DNA of 64,000 nt from Metabacillus endolithicus. GTDB lineage: Bacteria; Bacillota; Bacilli; Bacillales; Bacillaceae. The notes under the pieces were generated by a model. That model had not been told where the DNA came from and ran no database searches. It saw only the letters and a program-made list of their open reading frames with translations. The stretch covers positions 806,001 through 870,000 of the forward strand of contig NZ_CP095550.1 of NCBI RefSeq assembly GCF_023078335.1, given 5' to 3'. Below are positions 9,508 to 18,494 of this stretch, in pieces. Positions within the stretch are counted from its first letter, which is position 1. Each line of letters starts with the position of its first letter. The translations under genes and the position numbers were made by a program.

Positions 9508-10480
9508 TTATTTAGGGTATAGAGTGATATGATACTTTCTGTTACATGTAGTACCAGATGTTTCGAAGGTTAATGATGATAGAAGTTTGTAGGAGGTCGT
9601 ACTTGATGAGAGATTGGCGAAGTTTCTAAATTGCTTGTTTGTAATGTAAGTACATAAAGAAGATAATAATCGTTTATTGTTTGAGTATGGGCAGTTTTAG
9701 AAGTTTTTGCACAGCTTTTACATTTCCATTTCCCACCTGCTCTTTTCATAGATAAAGTTTTGCACCCTTCACAAAATACCCCTGATAAAATATCGTTTAC
9801 GTTGATATTAAATTCGTTAAGAATATTTAAAACTGGTGGTGTATGTAGGTTCAGGATGAAATCTGATAGCTGACTCATCTGTTTCTTATTTTGCTTTTTT
9901 CTATGATTGTGTATCTCATTTAACCTTTCAATTTCAAATAATATATTTGAACTTTTAATAATAGATGGTGTGTTCCTTCTTTCTTCACCTATTATTTTTA
10001 TAATCGTATTCGAATTCGTTATCACAACACATGTCTCGATTGCAAAATCAGGTAGCTTTTTCGAATTCAACCAATTCTTCAGCTGATATTCTTGATGTTT
10101 TACCTGACTGATAGGATCCTGAAACCCTTCTACTTTACCATTCACCTCTCTAATAAGTTGATTATGCTTTTGGTCAAAAGTAAGTGTACCTGAAATATTT
10201 TTTGATTCAATAATAAGCATGAAACGGGGAGTTATAATTAGTACATCGATTTGGAAATAGTAAGTTTCACCTTTTAATCTAATATCATTGAAAATATAGT
10301 AACCTTCCCCTAAAAAGCTTAAGTAATAATCTAGTGATTTTTCTCCTTTGTATCCAGCCATCCTTTTAGAATACTCATTTTCAACTAGTACTCTTTTTGG
10401 ATGGTCACTCGGGATTCTCCTAATAATGCATTTAACGCTAGAATTCTATCCGTTAGTTGTTTTTCTTTAACCATGACCAC
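9508..10480 (-). pseudogene. NERD-domain (nuclease-related) protein, two frameshifts
   Basis: The central open frame (9570-10361) carries a NERD domain: AGYKGEKSLDYYLSF, QIDVLIITPRFMLIIESKN (D and E/SK of the nuclease-like core), then a zinc-ribbon-like CEGC...CKSC region (about 193-213). Other Bacillus NERD proteins are longer at both ends, and both ends exist here in other frames: an N-terminal part beginning at GTG 10480 (VKEKQLTDRILALNALL) and joining RRIPSDHPKRVLVENEYSKR, and a C-terminal part (TYITNKQFRNFANLSSS onward) ending at 9508. Shifts are near 10420 and 9650. Function of these proteins is unknown. Real decay or sequencing error cannot be separated. Confidence 0.85.
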
Positions 10481-10719
10481 TTTTAAATCACTCCCTTATC
10501 TTTTATAAAGTAATTCAATGACTATAGTCATAATACCTCTAATATTGTTAAAATCGCTTTTTAGCAAGAAAATGGTAATACATTATTTTTATAAATTGTA
10601 CTATTAACTTTCAGTAATGATATTTTCGATGTAGGAAATGTTTTTTAAAATAAAGGTAGATGGACTTTTATATTTGTATGTTGTGGTTTTCTTACTCTAG
10701 TCAGTCTATTTTTCATGGT
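10481..10719. other. AT-rich intergenic stretch before the repeat array
   Basis: No coding potential, hairpin with T tract or recognisable RNA seen. The last 20 bases resemble a degenerate monomer of the adjoining array (CAGTCTATTTTTCATGGTT against the 19-bp monomer). Confidence 0.5.
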
Positions 10720-11531
10720 TCGGTCATTTTCCTATTTGGTCAAGTCGTTTTGCCGATTGATCACGTCGTTTTTCCCTTGAGTTAGGTCATTTTCTCCTTC
10801 TGTCGCGTCGTTTCCTCTTGGTCAGGTCATTTTCCTGATTGGTCACGTCGTTTTGCCGATTGATCACGTCGTTTTTCCCTTGAGTCAGGTCACTTTCTCC
10901 TTCTGTCGCGTCGTTTCCTCTTAGTCAGGTCATTTTCCTGATTGGTCACGTCATTCTGCCGTTTTATCACGTCGTCTTTCCCTTGAGTCAGGTCACTTTC
11001 TCCTTCTATCGCGTCGTTTCCTCTTGGTCAGGTCTTTTTCCTGATTGGTCGCGTCATTCTGCCGTTTTATCACGTCGTTTTTCCCTTGAGTCAGGTCATT
11101 TTCTCCTTCTGTCGCGTCGTTTCCTCTTGGTCAGGTCATTCTCCTATTTGGTCACGTCATTCTGCCGTTTTATCACGTCGTTTTTCCCTTGAGTCAGGTC
11201 ACTCTCTCCTTCTATCGCGTCGTTTCCTCTTTGTCAGGTCATTCTCCTGATTGGTCACGTCATTCTGCCGTTTTATCACGTCGTTTTTCCCTTGAGTCAG
11301 GTCATTTTCTCCTTCTGTCGCGTCGTTTCCTCTTGGTCAGGTCATTTTCCTGATTGGTCACGTCGTTTTGCCGTTTTATCACGTCGTTTTTCCCTTGAGT
11401 CAGGTCATTTTCTCCTTCTGTCGCGTCGTTTCCTCTTGGTCAGGTCATTTTCCTGATTGGTCACGTCATTCTGCCGTTTTATCGCGTCGTTTTTCCCTTG
11501 AGTCAGGTCATTTTCTCCTTCTGTCGCGTCG
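10720..11531. repeat. 103-bp higher-order tandem repeat array, about 7.7 copies
   Basis: The landmark TTTCCCTTGA recurs at 10771, 10874, 10977, 11080, 11183, 11286, 11389 and 11492, exactly 103 bases apart each time. Each 103-bp unit is itself built of five related monomers of 21, 21, 21, 19 and 21 bases, each beginning C-R-S-GTC-R-TTT (for example CACGTCGTTTTTCCCTTGAGT and CAGGTCATTTTCTCCTTCTGT). Copies differ only by substitutions, never by length. The array ends abruptly at 11531 within the 19-bp monomer. The period is not a multiple of three, so it does not encode a repeat protein despite several short open frames. No spacers, so not CRISPR. Confidence 0.95.
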
Positions 11532-11592
11532 CCCACCAACTAAGTATTACCTTTCTTTATAATCACGCCTAACTTACTACCGACCCAAATAC

Positions 11593-11621
11593 AAAAATAC
11601 CACAGCAATAAGCTGTGGTAT
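11593..11621 (-). terminator. Terminator of the drm-pupG-pdp operon
   Basis: On the minus strand, ATACCACAGC pairs perfectly with GCTGTGGTAT over a 5-base loop, followed by TTTTTGT, 15 bases downstream of the pdp stop. Confidence 0.9.
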
Positions 11622-11635
11622 TTATTATCAAAGAT

Positions 11636-12937
11636 CTATTCAACTGTAGCATAAATCAATTCTGGTGCTTTTACCTCTTCGTTACTAACAGTGATGCTTT
11701 CATAAAGAGTCTTTCTTACATCTTCTACATTTTCTTCATTACTATGAATCGTAACTAGTGATTCTCCCTGTTTTACACTATCGCCAATTTTCTTATTTAG
11801 CACAAGACCAACAGCAAGATCGATTTCTGATTCTTTTGTTGCTCTTCCTGCACCTAATAGCATTGCAGCTGTACCAACTGAGTCAGCAATTATTTCAGAA
11901 ACATAACCATCAGATTTTGCTTCTAGTTCAAATTGATATGCTGCTTGCGGCAACTTTTCAGGTTGATCTACAACTGATCCATCTCCACCTTGTGCCTCTA
12001 AAAATGTTTTTAATGTTGTTAAAGCTTTACCGTTTTCCATGACTTCAACTAACATCTTTCGGGCTTCTTCAAGAGAGTTGGCTTTTTCAGCTAAATAAAC
12101 CATATAACTTCCTAAAGTTAAGCAAAGTTCTTCTAAATCTTTCGGTCCTTTACCACTTAAAGTATCAATCGCCTCTTTGACTTCTAGTGCATTTCCAATT
12201 GCATATCCTAGTGGTTGACTCATATCTGAAATAACTGCCATTGTTTTACGACCAACGAGGTTCCCGATATCAACCATAGCTTTTGCTAAGTCTTTAGATT
12301 CATCTAAATCTTTCATAAAAGCACCGGCACCTGTTTTTACATCTAATACTATTGCATCTGCACCTGCTGCAATTTTTTTACTCATGATGGAGCTTGCGAT
12401 AAGTGGAATACTATTTACTGTTGCCGTTACATCTCGTAATGCATATAAGCTTTTGTCTGCAGGGGTTAGGTTTCCACTTTGTCCAATTACTGCTATTTTG
12501 TTTTGATTTACCAATTCAATAAATTGTTTGTTCTCAATTTCCACATGAAAGCCAGGAACAGATTCAAGCTTGTCAATTGTTCCACCAGTATGACCTAGTC
12601 CTCTTCCGGACATTTTTGCCACTGGAACGCCAACCGCTGCCACTAATGGACCCAATACAAGTGTTGTTGTATCACCAACACCACCGGTACTGTGTTTATC
12701 AACTTTTATTCCTTGAATTTCACTTAAATCAATGGTGTCACCCGATTGGACCATTGCCATTGTAAGTTCAGCACGTTCATTATCTGTCATTCCTTGAAAA
12801 TAAATAGCCATTGTAAAAGCACTCATTTGATAATCAGGGATGTCACCTGTTGTATAGCCTTTGATAATGTGTTGAATTTCTTCTTTTGTTAATTCTTTTC
12901 CATCACGTTTTTTTTCAATCAAGTCAACCATTCTCAT
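11636..12937 (-). CDS. pdp: Pyrimidine-nucleoside phosphorylase
   Basis: Cytosolic enzyme cleaving uridine, thymidine and deoxyuridine with phosphate to base plus (deoxy)ribose-1-phosphate. The thymidine phosphorylase signature ([16 protein letters not shown], about residues 81-96), the phosphate-binding [11 protein letters not shown] and KTGAGAFM are present; the C-terminal domain is complete. The open frame extends to 12958, but ATG 12937 ([10 protein letters not shown]) has AAGGTGAG upstream and matches the family N-terminus, giving 433 aa. Last gene of the salvage operon. Confidence 0.97.
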   Translation of the reverse strand: MRMVDLIEKKRDGKELTKEEIQHIIKGYTTGDIPDYQMSAFTMAIYFQGMTDNERAELTMAMVQSGDTIDLSEIQGIKVDKHSTGGVGDTTTLVLGPLVAAVGVPVAKMSGRGLGHTGGTIDKLESVPGFHVEIENKQFIELVNQNKIAVIGQSGNLTPADKSLYALRDVTATVNSIPLIASSIMSKKIAAGADAIVLDVKTGAGAFMKDLDESKDLAKAMVDIGNLVGRKTMAVISDMSQPLGYAIGNALEVKEAIDTLSGKGPKDLEELCLTLGSYMVYLAEKANSLEEARKMLVEVMENGKALTTLKTFLEAQGGDGSVVDQPEKLPQAAYQFELEAKSDGYVSEIIADSVGTAAMLLGAGRATKESEIDLAVGLVLNKKIGDSVKQGESLVTIHSNEENVEDVRKTLYESITVSNEEVKAPELIYATVE

Positions 12938-12957
12938 AAGTCTCTCACCTTTTTTCA

Positions 12958-13779
12958 TTAGAAATTTATTTTTTCTACAATGCTTTTTACAAGGTTTAAA
13001 AAGTTTGCTCTTACTTTTTCAGTTGTTTCTATTACTTCATCATGTGATAATGGCTGATCTAAAATACCAGCTGCCATATTTGAAATACAAGAGATCCCTA
13101 ATACTTTTAATCCAGTATGTCTGGCAACGATTACTTCTGGAACTGTAGACATCCCGACTGCGTCTCCACCAAGTATACGAAGGGCACGAACTTCTGCAGG
13201 AGTTTCATATGATGGGCCAGTGTTTCCAACGTATACCCCTTCTTGAAGCTTAATATGTAATTCATTAGCAATTCCTCTTGCTAACTCTCTAAGTTGTTTA
13301 TCATAGCTTTCAGACATGTCAGGGAAACGAGGCCCCATATCAGAATCATTTGGTCCAATTAACGGGTTTGTCCCCATGTTATTAATATGATCGCTAATCA
13401 ACATAAGATCTCCGGCTTGGAAGTTTTCATTCACTCCGCCAGCTGCATTTGTCACAATTAATGTCTGAACTCCTAATTCCTTCATAACTCTTACAGGAGC
13501 TGTTACTTTATCCAGGCTGTATCCTTCATAGAAATGAAAACGCCCTTGCATAGCAACAACATTTTTCCCTTTTAAACTTCCAAAAACAAGTTGACCAGCA
13601 TGTCCTTCAACCGTTGAAACAGGAAAATTAGGGATTTCATTGTATGGTATTTTTACAGGATTCTCTATTTCGTCCGCTAATACACCTAAACCTGATCCCA
13701 AGATTAGTCCTATTGTCGGTTGCTCACTATATTTTGATGTTAAGTAATTTGCTGCTTCTTTAATTAGTTTACTATTCAT
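12958..13779 (-). CDS. pupG: Purine-nucleoside phosphorylase (guanosine/inosine type)
   Basis: Phosphorolysis of (deoxy)guanosine and inosine to base and sugar-1-phosphate. A 273-aa trimeric-type PNP with GLILGSGLG (about 25-33), the phosphate site GHAGQLVFG and [20 protein letters not shown] and the purine-binding [14 protein letters not shown]. Eleven bases downstream of drm and directly followed by pdp, so all three feed the same pentose-1-phosphate pool. Confidence 0.97.
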   Translation of the reverse strand: MNSKLIKEAANYLTSKYSEQPTIGLILGSGLGVLADEIENPVKIPYNEIPNFPVSTVEGHAGQLVFGSLKGKNVVAMQGRFHFYEGYSLDKVTAPVRVMKELGVQTLIVTNAAGGVNENFQAGDLMLISDHINNMGTNPLIGPNDSDMGPRFPDMSESYDKQLRELARGIANELHIKLQEGVYVGNTGPSYETPAEVRALRILGGDAVGMSTVPEVIVARHTGLKVLGISCISNMAAGILDQPLSHDEVIETTEKVRANFLNLVKSIVEKINF

Positions 13780-13790
13780 TTTATACCCTC

Positions 13791-14975
13791 CTATTCCAAC
13801 TCTGAAAGAAAGCTTTTTCCATGAGCTGGCATTTTCACATTAAAATTATCGGCAATTGTTGCTCCTACATCTGCAAATGTTTCTCTTACTGGAAGCTCTT
13901 TTCCTTCTTTCATTTTTGGGCTATATATTAATAAAGGAACATATTCCCTTGTATGATCGGTTCCGTGGTGAATAGGATCATTCCCATGGTCTGCAGTTAT
14001 AATCAATAAATCATTTTCTGTTAATTTTTCTAGTACTTCTGTAAGTCTATTATCGTATTCTTCAAGTGCTTGACCATAGCCTACAGGATCGCGTCTATGA
14101 CCGAAAAGGGCATCAAAATCAACAAGGTTTAAAAAGCTTAATCCTGTAAAATTCATATTAATTGTATCTTTTAATTTATCCATACCATCCATATTTGACT
14201 TTGTTCGAAGAGATTGCGTTATTCCTTCCCCGTCATATATATCAGCGATTTTACCTATAGAAATCACATCATATCCACTGTCCTTAAGCTCATTCATAAC
14301 GGTACGCTCAAAAGGTTTCAGTGCATAATCATGACGGTTAGCCGTTCGTGCAAATTCACCTGGCTTTCCGAGGAATGGACGCGCGATAATTCGACCAACC
14401 ATATATTTGTCATTCATCGTCATTTGACGTGCTAGCTCACATATATTGTACAATTCCTCTAGCGGAACAACTTCTTCATGTGCAGCAATCTGTAATACAG
14501 AGTCAGCAGATGTGTAGACAATTAATGAACCCGTTTTCATATGTTCTTCTCCAAGTTCATCTAGGATTTCAGTTCCAGAGGCAGGTTTGTTTCCAATGAT
14601 CTTACGCCCTGTTTTCTCTTCTAGTTCTTGAATCAAATCATCTGGAAATCCATCCGGAAACACTTGGAATGGTTGTTCTATTTTGAGGCCCATAATTTCC
14701 CAATGTCCAGTCATCGTATCTTTACCATTTGAGGCTTCCTGCATTTTTGTATAGTAAGCTAGTGGTTGATGTTGCACTGGAATCCCCTTTATTTCTCGAA
14801 TGTTGCTTAATCCCAGTTTTGCCGTATTAGGTATTTTTAGACCACCCATATGCTCAGCTATATGTCCGAGTGTATCAGCACCAACGTCATTAAATTCTTT
14901 TGCATCAGGTGCTTCTCCAATCCCTACCGAATCTAAGACAATTAAAAATACTCGTTTATATGTATAATTTGACAT
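13791..14975 (-). CDS. deoB: Phosphopentomutase
   Basis: Interconverts (deoxy)ribose-1-phosphate and -5-phosphate, passing nucleoside sugars into central metabolism. Alkaline-phosphatase superfamily metalloenzyme, 394 aa: metal-binding [12 protein letters not shown] near the N-terminus, [11 protein letters not shown] (phosphorylated Thr region, about 85-95), [21 protein letters not shown] and HTREYVPLL. Start ATG 14975 with AAAGGAGG upstream. First gene of the operon; a promoter and an 18-bp palindrome lie upstream. Also called drm. Confidence 0.97.
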   Translation of the reverse strand: MSNYTYKRVFLIVLDSVGIGEAPDAKEFNDVGADTLGHIAEHMGGLKIPNTAKLGLSNIREIKGIPVQHQPLAYYTKMQEASNGKDTMTGHWEIMGLKIEQPFQVFPDGFPDDLIQELEEKTGRKIIGNKPASGTEILDELGEEHMKTGSLIVYTSADSVLQIAAHEEVVPLEELYNICELARQMTMNDKYMVGRIIARPFLGKPGEFARTANRHDYALKPFERTVMNELKDSGYDVISIGKIADIYDGEGITQSLRTKSNMDGMDKLKDTINMNFTGLSFLNLVDFDALFGHRRDPVGYGQALEEYDNRLTEVLEKLTENDLLIITADHGNDPIHHGTDHTREYVPLLIYSPKMKEGKELPVRETFADVGATIADNFNVKMPAHGKSFLSELE

Positions 14976-15044
14976 TGATATCCTCCTTTACATTACCTTA
15001 TTTTACTTTTCCATTTATCATGACATTCCATTCTCGGGAACAAC

Positions 15045-15062
15045 TTGTCAGAAGTCTGACAA
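15045..15062. promoter_or_regulatory. Perfect 18-bp palindrome in the deoB leader
   Basis: TTGTCAGA-AG-TCTGACAA, two perfect 8-base arms around two bases, located between the deoB promoter (-10 at 15079-15084) and the start codon. The form is that of a repressor operator in the early transcribed region. The cognate regulator is unknown; a nucleoside-responsive repressor would fit the operon. Confidence 0.5.
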
Positions 15063-15078
15063 CCGAACCTTCCCTTCC

Positions 15079-15108
15079 ATTATAAGCTTTAACAAACAGG
15101 ATTGACAA
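15079..15108 (-). promoter_or_regulatory. Sigma-A type promoter of the deoB-pupG-pdp operon
   Basis: TTGTCA (-35) and TATAAT (-10) on the minus strand with an 18-base spacer, about 105 bases upstream of the deoB start. Confidence 0.7.
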
Positions 15109-15136
15109 CTACTCTACTAATCTAATCCGAGAAAAA

Positions 15137-15172
15137 ACAAAAATAAAAGCACCTCCTTTATGGATGGTGCTT
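15137..15172 (-). terminator. Terminator after xerD
   Basis: On the minus strand AAGCACCATCC pairs with GGAGGTGCTT (one bulged A) and is followed by TTTATTTTTG, directly after the xerD stop at 15174. Confidence 0.85.
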
Positions 15173-15173
15173 C

Positions 15174-16067
15174 TTAAGCACGAGGATGAAATTGTTTATA
15201 AACATCTTTTAACCTTGTTTTGGTCACATGTGTGTAAATTTGCGTTGTTGATATATCAGCGTGTCCAAGCATTTCTTGGACAGCTCTTAAATCTGCTCCA
15301 TTTTCAAGAAGATGTGTTGCGAACGAATGTCGTAAAGTATGAGGAGTTAATTCATTTTGAATATTGGCTTCAAGCGCAATTTTCTTTAAGTTTTTCCAAA
15401 AACCTTGCCTAGAAATTCTTTTGCCATGGTGATTAACAAATAATGCGTCAGTTGGCTGTTTAGCGCTTATTAATTTTGATCGGGCTTTTTCTATATATTC
15501 CATCAGAGCTTCTGTCGCTGTCCGGCCGATCGGTACAATTCGCTCTTTATTTCCCTTTCCGTAGCACCTAATAAAGCCCATTGTCAGATGCACGTCAGCT
15601 AGATTTAAGTTTATCATTTCACTTACCCGAATTCCTGTTGCATATAAAAGTTCAAGCATCGCTTTGTCTCGATAGCCAAATGGATTTGTTAATTTTGGGG
15701 TATCAAGAAGCTTTTCAACCTCTTTTAATGAAAGAATCTTCGGAAGATTTCTCTCTAACTGAGGAGATTCTATCATTACCGATGGATCTTGGTCTGCTTG
15801 CTTTTCTCTGAGCAAGAATTGGTGGAAGTTTCTAATAGATGCAGTGTGTCTGGCAATTGTTTTACTTGACTTTCCTGTTTCCTTTAACTCTTTTAAGAAC
15901 TCAATAATATGAAAGCGGGTTACTTGATTAAAGGAAGTAATATGTTGTTTCTCTAATAAGTGCTTTTGATAGCTATTTAAATCTCGTTCATATGAAACAA
16001 TTGTATTGTTTGATAAACCTCTTTCTACAATTAAGTAGTGGATAAAATCTTTAATTTGATCTTTCAA
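15174..16067 (-). CDS. xerD: Tyrosine recombinase XerD (RipX)
   Basis: Site-specific recombinase that, with CodV/XerC, resolves chromosome dimers at dif. 297 aa: an N-terminal SAM-like core-binding domain (residues 1-105), then the catalytic domain with Arg in [12 protein letters not shown] (about 149), [12 protein letters not shown] (His and Arg, about 243-246), LGHADISTT and the nucleophilic Tyr in QIYTHV (about 278). Intact, normal length, in its usual place between drm and fur. Confidence 0.97.
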   Translation of the reverse strand: MKDQIKDFIHYLIVERGLSNNTIVSYERDLNSYQKHLLEKQHITSFNQVTRFHIIEFLKELKETGKSSKTIARHTASIRNFHQFLLREKQADQDPSVMIESPQLERNLPKILSLKEVEKLLDTPKLTNPFGYRDKAMLELLYATGIRVSEMINLNLADVHLTMGFIRCYGKGNKERIVPIGRTATEALMEYIEKARSKLISAKQPTDALFVNHHGKRISRQGFWKNLKKIALEANIQNELTPHTLRHSFATHLLENGADLRAVQEMLGHADISTTQIYTHVTKTRLKDVYKQFHPRA

Positions 16068-16073
16068 ATATCT

Positions 16074-16301
16074 CTACTCCCCATTATCAATAAAGAACAT
16101 TAGCCTATTATACCAGCTTTCTTCTTCATTATTTACCATGTTTGTTACCTTTAAAGCCGCACCTTCTGGTTGATCATAGCGATGCATTTCTTGGTACTCT
16201 AAGTTCACCCAAATAATAGCATAATAGAATAAAATCGTAAATCCAGTAAACAGGATAAATACCTTTATCATATCCCCAACCGTTTTCATCCAGCGAATCA
16301 T
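16074..16301 (-). CDS. yqzK: YqzK-like small membrane protein (DUF4227)
   Basis: 75 aa with one membrane segment (about 12-32: KVFILFTGFTILFYYAIIW) and a conserved C-terminal acidic tail. It occupies the place of B. subtilis yqzK, between fur and xerD, six bases upstream of xerD, so they are probably co-transcribed. Function unknown. Confidence 0.85.
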   Translation of the reverse strand: MIRWMKTVGDMIKVFILFTGFTILFYYAIIWVNLEYQEMHRYDQPEGAALKVTNMVNNEEESWYNRLMFFIDNGE

Positions 16302-16490
16302 GGGAACCTCCCAATAAATATATTTTTCACACGTTCAATTTCGTCGCTATTTATTTTGTGTGATTATTAGAAGATATGCCAAAAAGGACAAACTTTATAC
16401 ATACAATTTCACTTTAAATCGGCCACTCATTTTTACTAAGGGTGGCTGAGGATTTTCAGAGGATAACATACCTATAGTTTTTCAGTAAAA

Positions 16491-16517
16491 ATAAAAAGCC
16501 TAACTATAATAAGTTAG
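16491..16517 (-). terminator. Terminator after fur
   Basis: CTAACT-TATTAT-AGTTAG stem on the minus strand followed by GCTTTTTATTTTT, ten bases after the fur stop. Confidence 0.8.
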
Positions 16518-16526
16518 ACTAGTTGG

Positions 16527-17000
16527 TTATTCTTGATTTTCTTCTTTTGAGTCATTTTCATCTTTTTCTTGACATTTTACACAAATGCCATGAAAAGTTA
16601 GACGATGATCTTTTATTTTAAACTTCCAGTCGCGCTCGACAATTTCTTCAACATCTTCTAAAAGATCTTCCTCAATTTCTGCAACAGACCCACATTCAAT
16701 ACAAACTAGATGATGATGAAAATGAGCCGCTCCTTCTTTGCGAAGATCATACCTGGAAACACCGTCTCCAAAATTTATTTTATCAACAACTTTTAATTCC
16801 GTTAACAATTCCAATGTTCGATATACAGTTGCTAGTCCAATTTCGGGCGCTTTTTCTTTTACTAAAAGATATACATCTTCTGCACTTAAATGATCTTCTT
16901 CATTCTCGAGCAACACCCGAACTGTTGCCTCACGTTGTGGCGTAAGTTTATAGCTAGCAGTATGTAACTGCTTTTTAATCCGATCAATGCGGTTTTCCAT
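16527..17000 (-). CDS. fur: Ferric uptake regulator Fur
   Basis: Iron-responsive dimeric repressor of siderophore and iron-uptake genes. Winged-helix N-terminus (LTPQREATVRVL, GLATVYRTLELL) and metal-binding dimerisation domain with HFHHHLVCIECG (about 86-97) and a second CVKC near 137, the structural zinc site. The open frame reaches 17036, but ATG 17000 (MENRIDRIKKQL) has GGGAGG upstream and equals the known N-terminus, giving 157 aa. It has a longer acidic C-terminal tail than the 149-aa B. subtilis protein. Confidence 0.97.
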   Translation of the reverse strand: MENRIDRIKKQLHTASYKLTPQREATVRVLLENEEDHLSAEDVYLLVKEKAPEIGLATVYRTLELLTELKVVDKINFGDGVSRYDLRKEGAAHFHHHLVCIECGSVAEIEEDLLEDVEEIVERDWKFKIKDHRLTFHGICVKCQEKDENDSKEENQE

Positions 17001-17036
17001 AACACTTTTCCTCCCTCGCCGCGTTCCCAAAACCAT

Positions 17037-17065
17037 TATATATCATTGGCAAGGAAAGTGTCCAA
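17037..17065 (-). promoter_or_regulatory. Probable sigma-A promoter of fur
   Basis: TTGGAC (-35), 17 bases, TATATA (-10, overlapping TATAAT) on the minus strand about 40 bases upstream of the fur start. Confidence 0.5.
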
Positions 17066-17117
17066 CTAAAATCATTTTAATGTAATAAAAATAATGTCTA
17101 TTATATAATAATAATTA

Positions 17118-17771
17118 TTATTTACTGACAAATTCCACTACATTTTTCATTAAAAACGGAGAAGCATATGCTTCAAAGCTTGATGCAACGACTGCTAGAA
17201 TGCCTATAAACAAAAAAACAGATACATATCTCATAAATAAAGAAAACGGAGCTTCCATTGAGTTTGTTTTCTTCATAAATAGCTGTTTGATCATTTTTAA
17301 TGTAAACGATATGGCTACAGAGCACATGATAATAAAAGCAGGGATTAATAAAATATTTTGTGGCAACACTGTAACAAATGAGAGCAAGAACCCCTTTAAT
17401 CCTAGCTGATTCACTAAAAATCCTACCGTAAACCCTACAACCATACCTTTAATAAAGAGCATAACTAATATAACTGGCAGGCCGATAATGGAAATTCCCA
17501 GTATCCACATCAACCCTAAATATTTTAAATTGTGAAAAAAGCTTTGCTGAAACATGTCAGCTGAACTCGCCACTTTTCCTTCTGCTACTTGTCCAAAAAA
17601 TCGATTTAAATAATAATACAGGTCCTCTTTTTGACTCAAGTTCATACTGTTTACAATAATGGCACCAAATATAACTCCCATTAAAAATAAAACAAAAACA
17701 AACAAATATATTGAAGAATGCTCTTTAAGATGCTGTTTAATCGTTGCACTAATCGGCAGTTGTCTTTGCAT
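17118..17771 (-). CDS. spoIIM: Stage II sporulation protein M (SpoIIM)
   Basis: Mother-cell membrane protein that localises SpoIID and SpoIIP for septal peptidoglycan thinning and engulfment. About five membrane segments; conserved [21 protein letters not shown] after the first segment and an [18 protein letters not shown] stretch. A GTG lies in frame at 17795, but ATG 17771 has GGGAGG nine bases upstream, giving 217 aa against 214 in B. subtilis. Confidence 0.95.
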   Translation of the reverse strand: MQRQLPISATIKQHLKEHSSIYLFVFVLFLMGVIFGAIIVNSMNLSQKEDLYYYLNRFFGQVAEGKVASSADMFQQSFFHNLKYLGLMWILGISIIGLPVILVMLFIKGMVVGFTVGFLVNQLGLKGFLLSFVTVLPQNILLIPAFIIMCSVAISFTLKMIKQLFMKKTNSMEAPFSLFMRYVSVFLFIGILAVVASSFEAYASPFLMKNVVEFVSK

Positions 17772-17802
17772 GTAAAAATTCCTCCCGTTTTTCACTTACT
17801 AG

Positions 17803-17828
17803 AGTATATGAGAGGAACCTGTTTCTAT
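17803..17828 (-). promoter_or_regulatory. Sigma-E type promoter of spoIIM
   Basis: On the minus strand ATA (in GTCATAG) is followed after 15 bases by CATATACT, one mismatch from the sigma-E -10 CATACAHT, 32 bases upstream of the spoIIM start. SpoIIM is a sigma-E product in B. subtilis. Confidence 0.6.
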
Positions 17829-17905
17829 GACTTAAAAATGGTTTTCTTTTCTAGTTTACTAGTATATACTACTAAAAAATATTACATATAAAGGATGTGT
17901 CAAGA

Positions 17906-18477
17906 ATGAATCCTATTTTACTAGATTTCCCTACCGAATTCACAACGAAACGTTTACTACTTCGAGCTCCAAAAGCTGGTGATGGAAAAGCAGTAAATGA
18001 GGCAATTATTGCATCTCTTCCTGAATTAAAACAATGGATGCCCTTTGCGCAAAAAGAACCAACGCTTGAAGAAACAGAACAAAATATCCGAGAAGCTGTT
18101 GCTCAATTTATTTTAAGAGAAGATCTAAGAATTCTCATATTTGACCGCCAATCAGGCCAATTTATTGGCAGTACTGGACTTCATCGAATGAATTGGAAGG
18201 TTAGAAGCTTTGAAATTGGATACTGGATTGATACTAGATACAGTGGTCAAGGTTATATAACCGAAGCAGTTGAGGGCTTATTAATTTCGCTACTAGCGAA
18301 CTAAAGGCTAGAAGAATAGAGATTAGGTGTGACACCAGAAATGAACGTAGCCGAAAAATCCCTAATAAACTTGGATTTACTTTGGAGGGAACTTTTCGTT
18401 CAGATGATATGTCAGTTGACGGTAAAAATGTTAGAGATACATTTATTTTTGCTAAAACATTTGAACAAACTATCTGA
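17906..18477 (+). pseudogene. GNAT N-acetyltransferase (RimJ/RimL type), frameshifted
   Basis: The first frame (from ATG 17906, AAGGA upstream) gives the RimJ/RimL-like N-terminal two thirds: TTKRLLLRAPKAGDG, IGSTGLHRMNWKVRSFEIGYWI and the acetyl-CoA loop YSGQGYITEAVEGLL. It stops at 18304. The missing end continues in another frame as NFATSELKARRIEIRCDTRNERSRK, the normal family continuation, and stops at 18477. One base is missing between 18278 and 18283. Corrected length 190 aa. Substrate cannot be inferred. Confidence 0.85.
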
Positions 18478-18494
18478 TGAAGGGGGCATCCCCC

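Noticed and set aside
10720..11531. CRISPR array
   Set aside because: Units abut with no unique spacers, monomers are only 19-21 bases and diverged, and no cas genes are in the window.
9508..11531. Mobile element spanning the NERD gene and the repeat array
   Set aside because: No transposase, integrase, terminal inverted repeats or target-site duplication could be seen.
10983..11562. Plus-strand open frames of 64-69 codons in the repeat array, rich in Ser/Arg/Phe
   Set aside because: The array period of 103 is not a multiple of three, so the frame changes with each copy; no ribosome binding site and no protein-like conservation.
17100..17125. AT palindrome ATAATAATTATTAT as a PerR/Fur box for fur autoregulation
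   Set aside because: It lies about 100 bases upstream of fur, at the spoIIM end, well before the probable fur promoter, and is low-complexity AT.
17850..17875. Palindrome TAGTATATACTA upstream of the GNAT gene as an operator
   Set aside because: Short AT-only palindrome in AT-rich DNA; likely a chance occurrence around a promoter.
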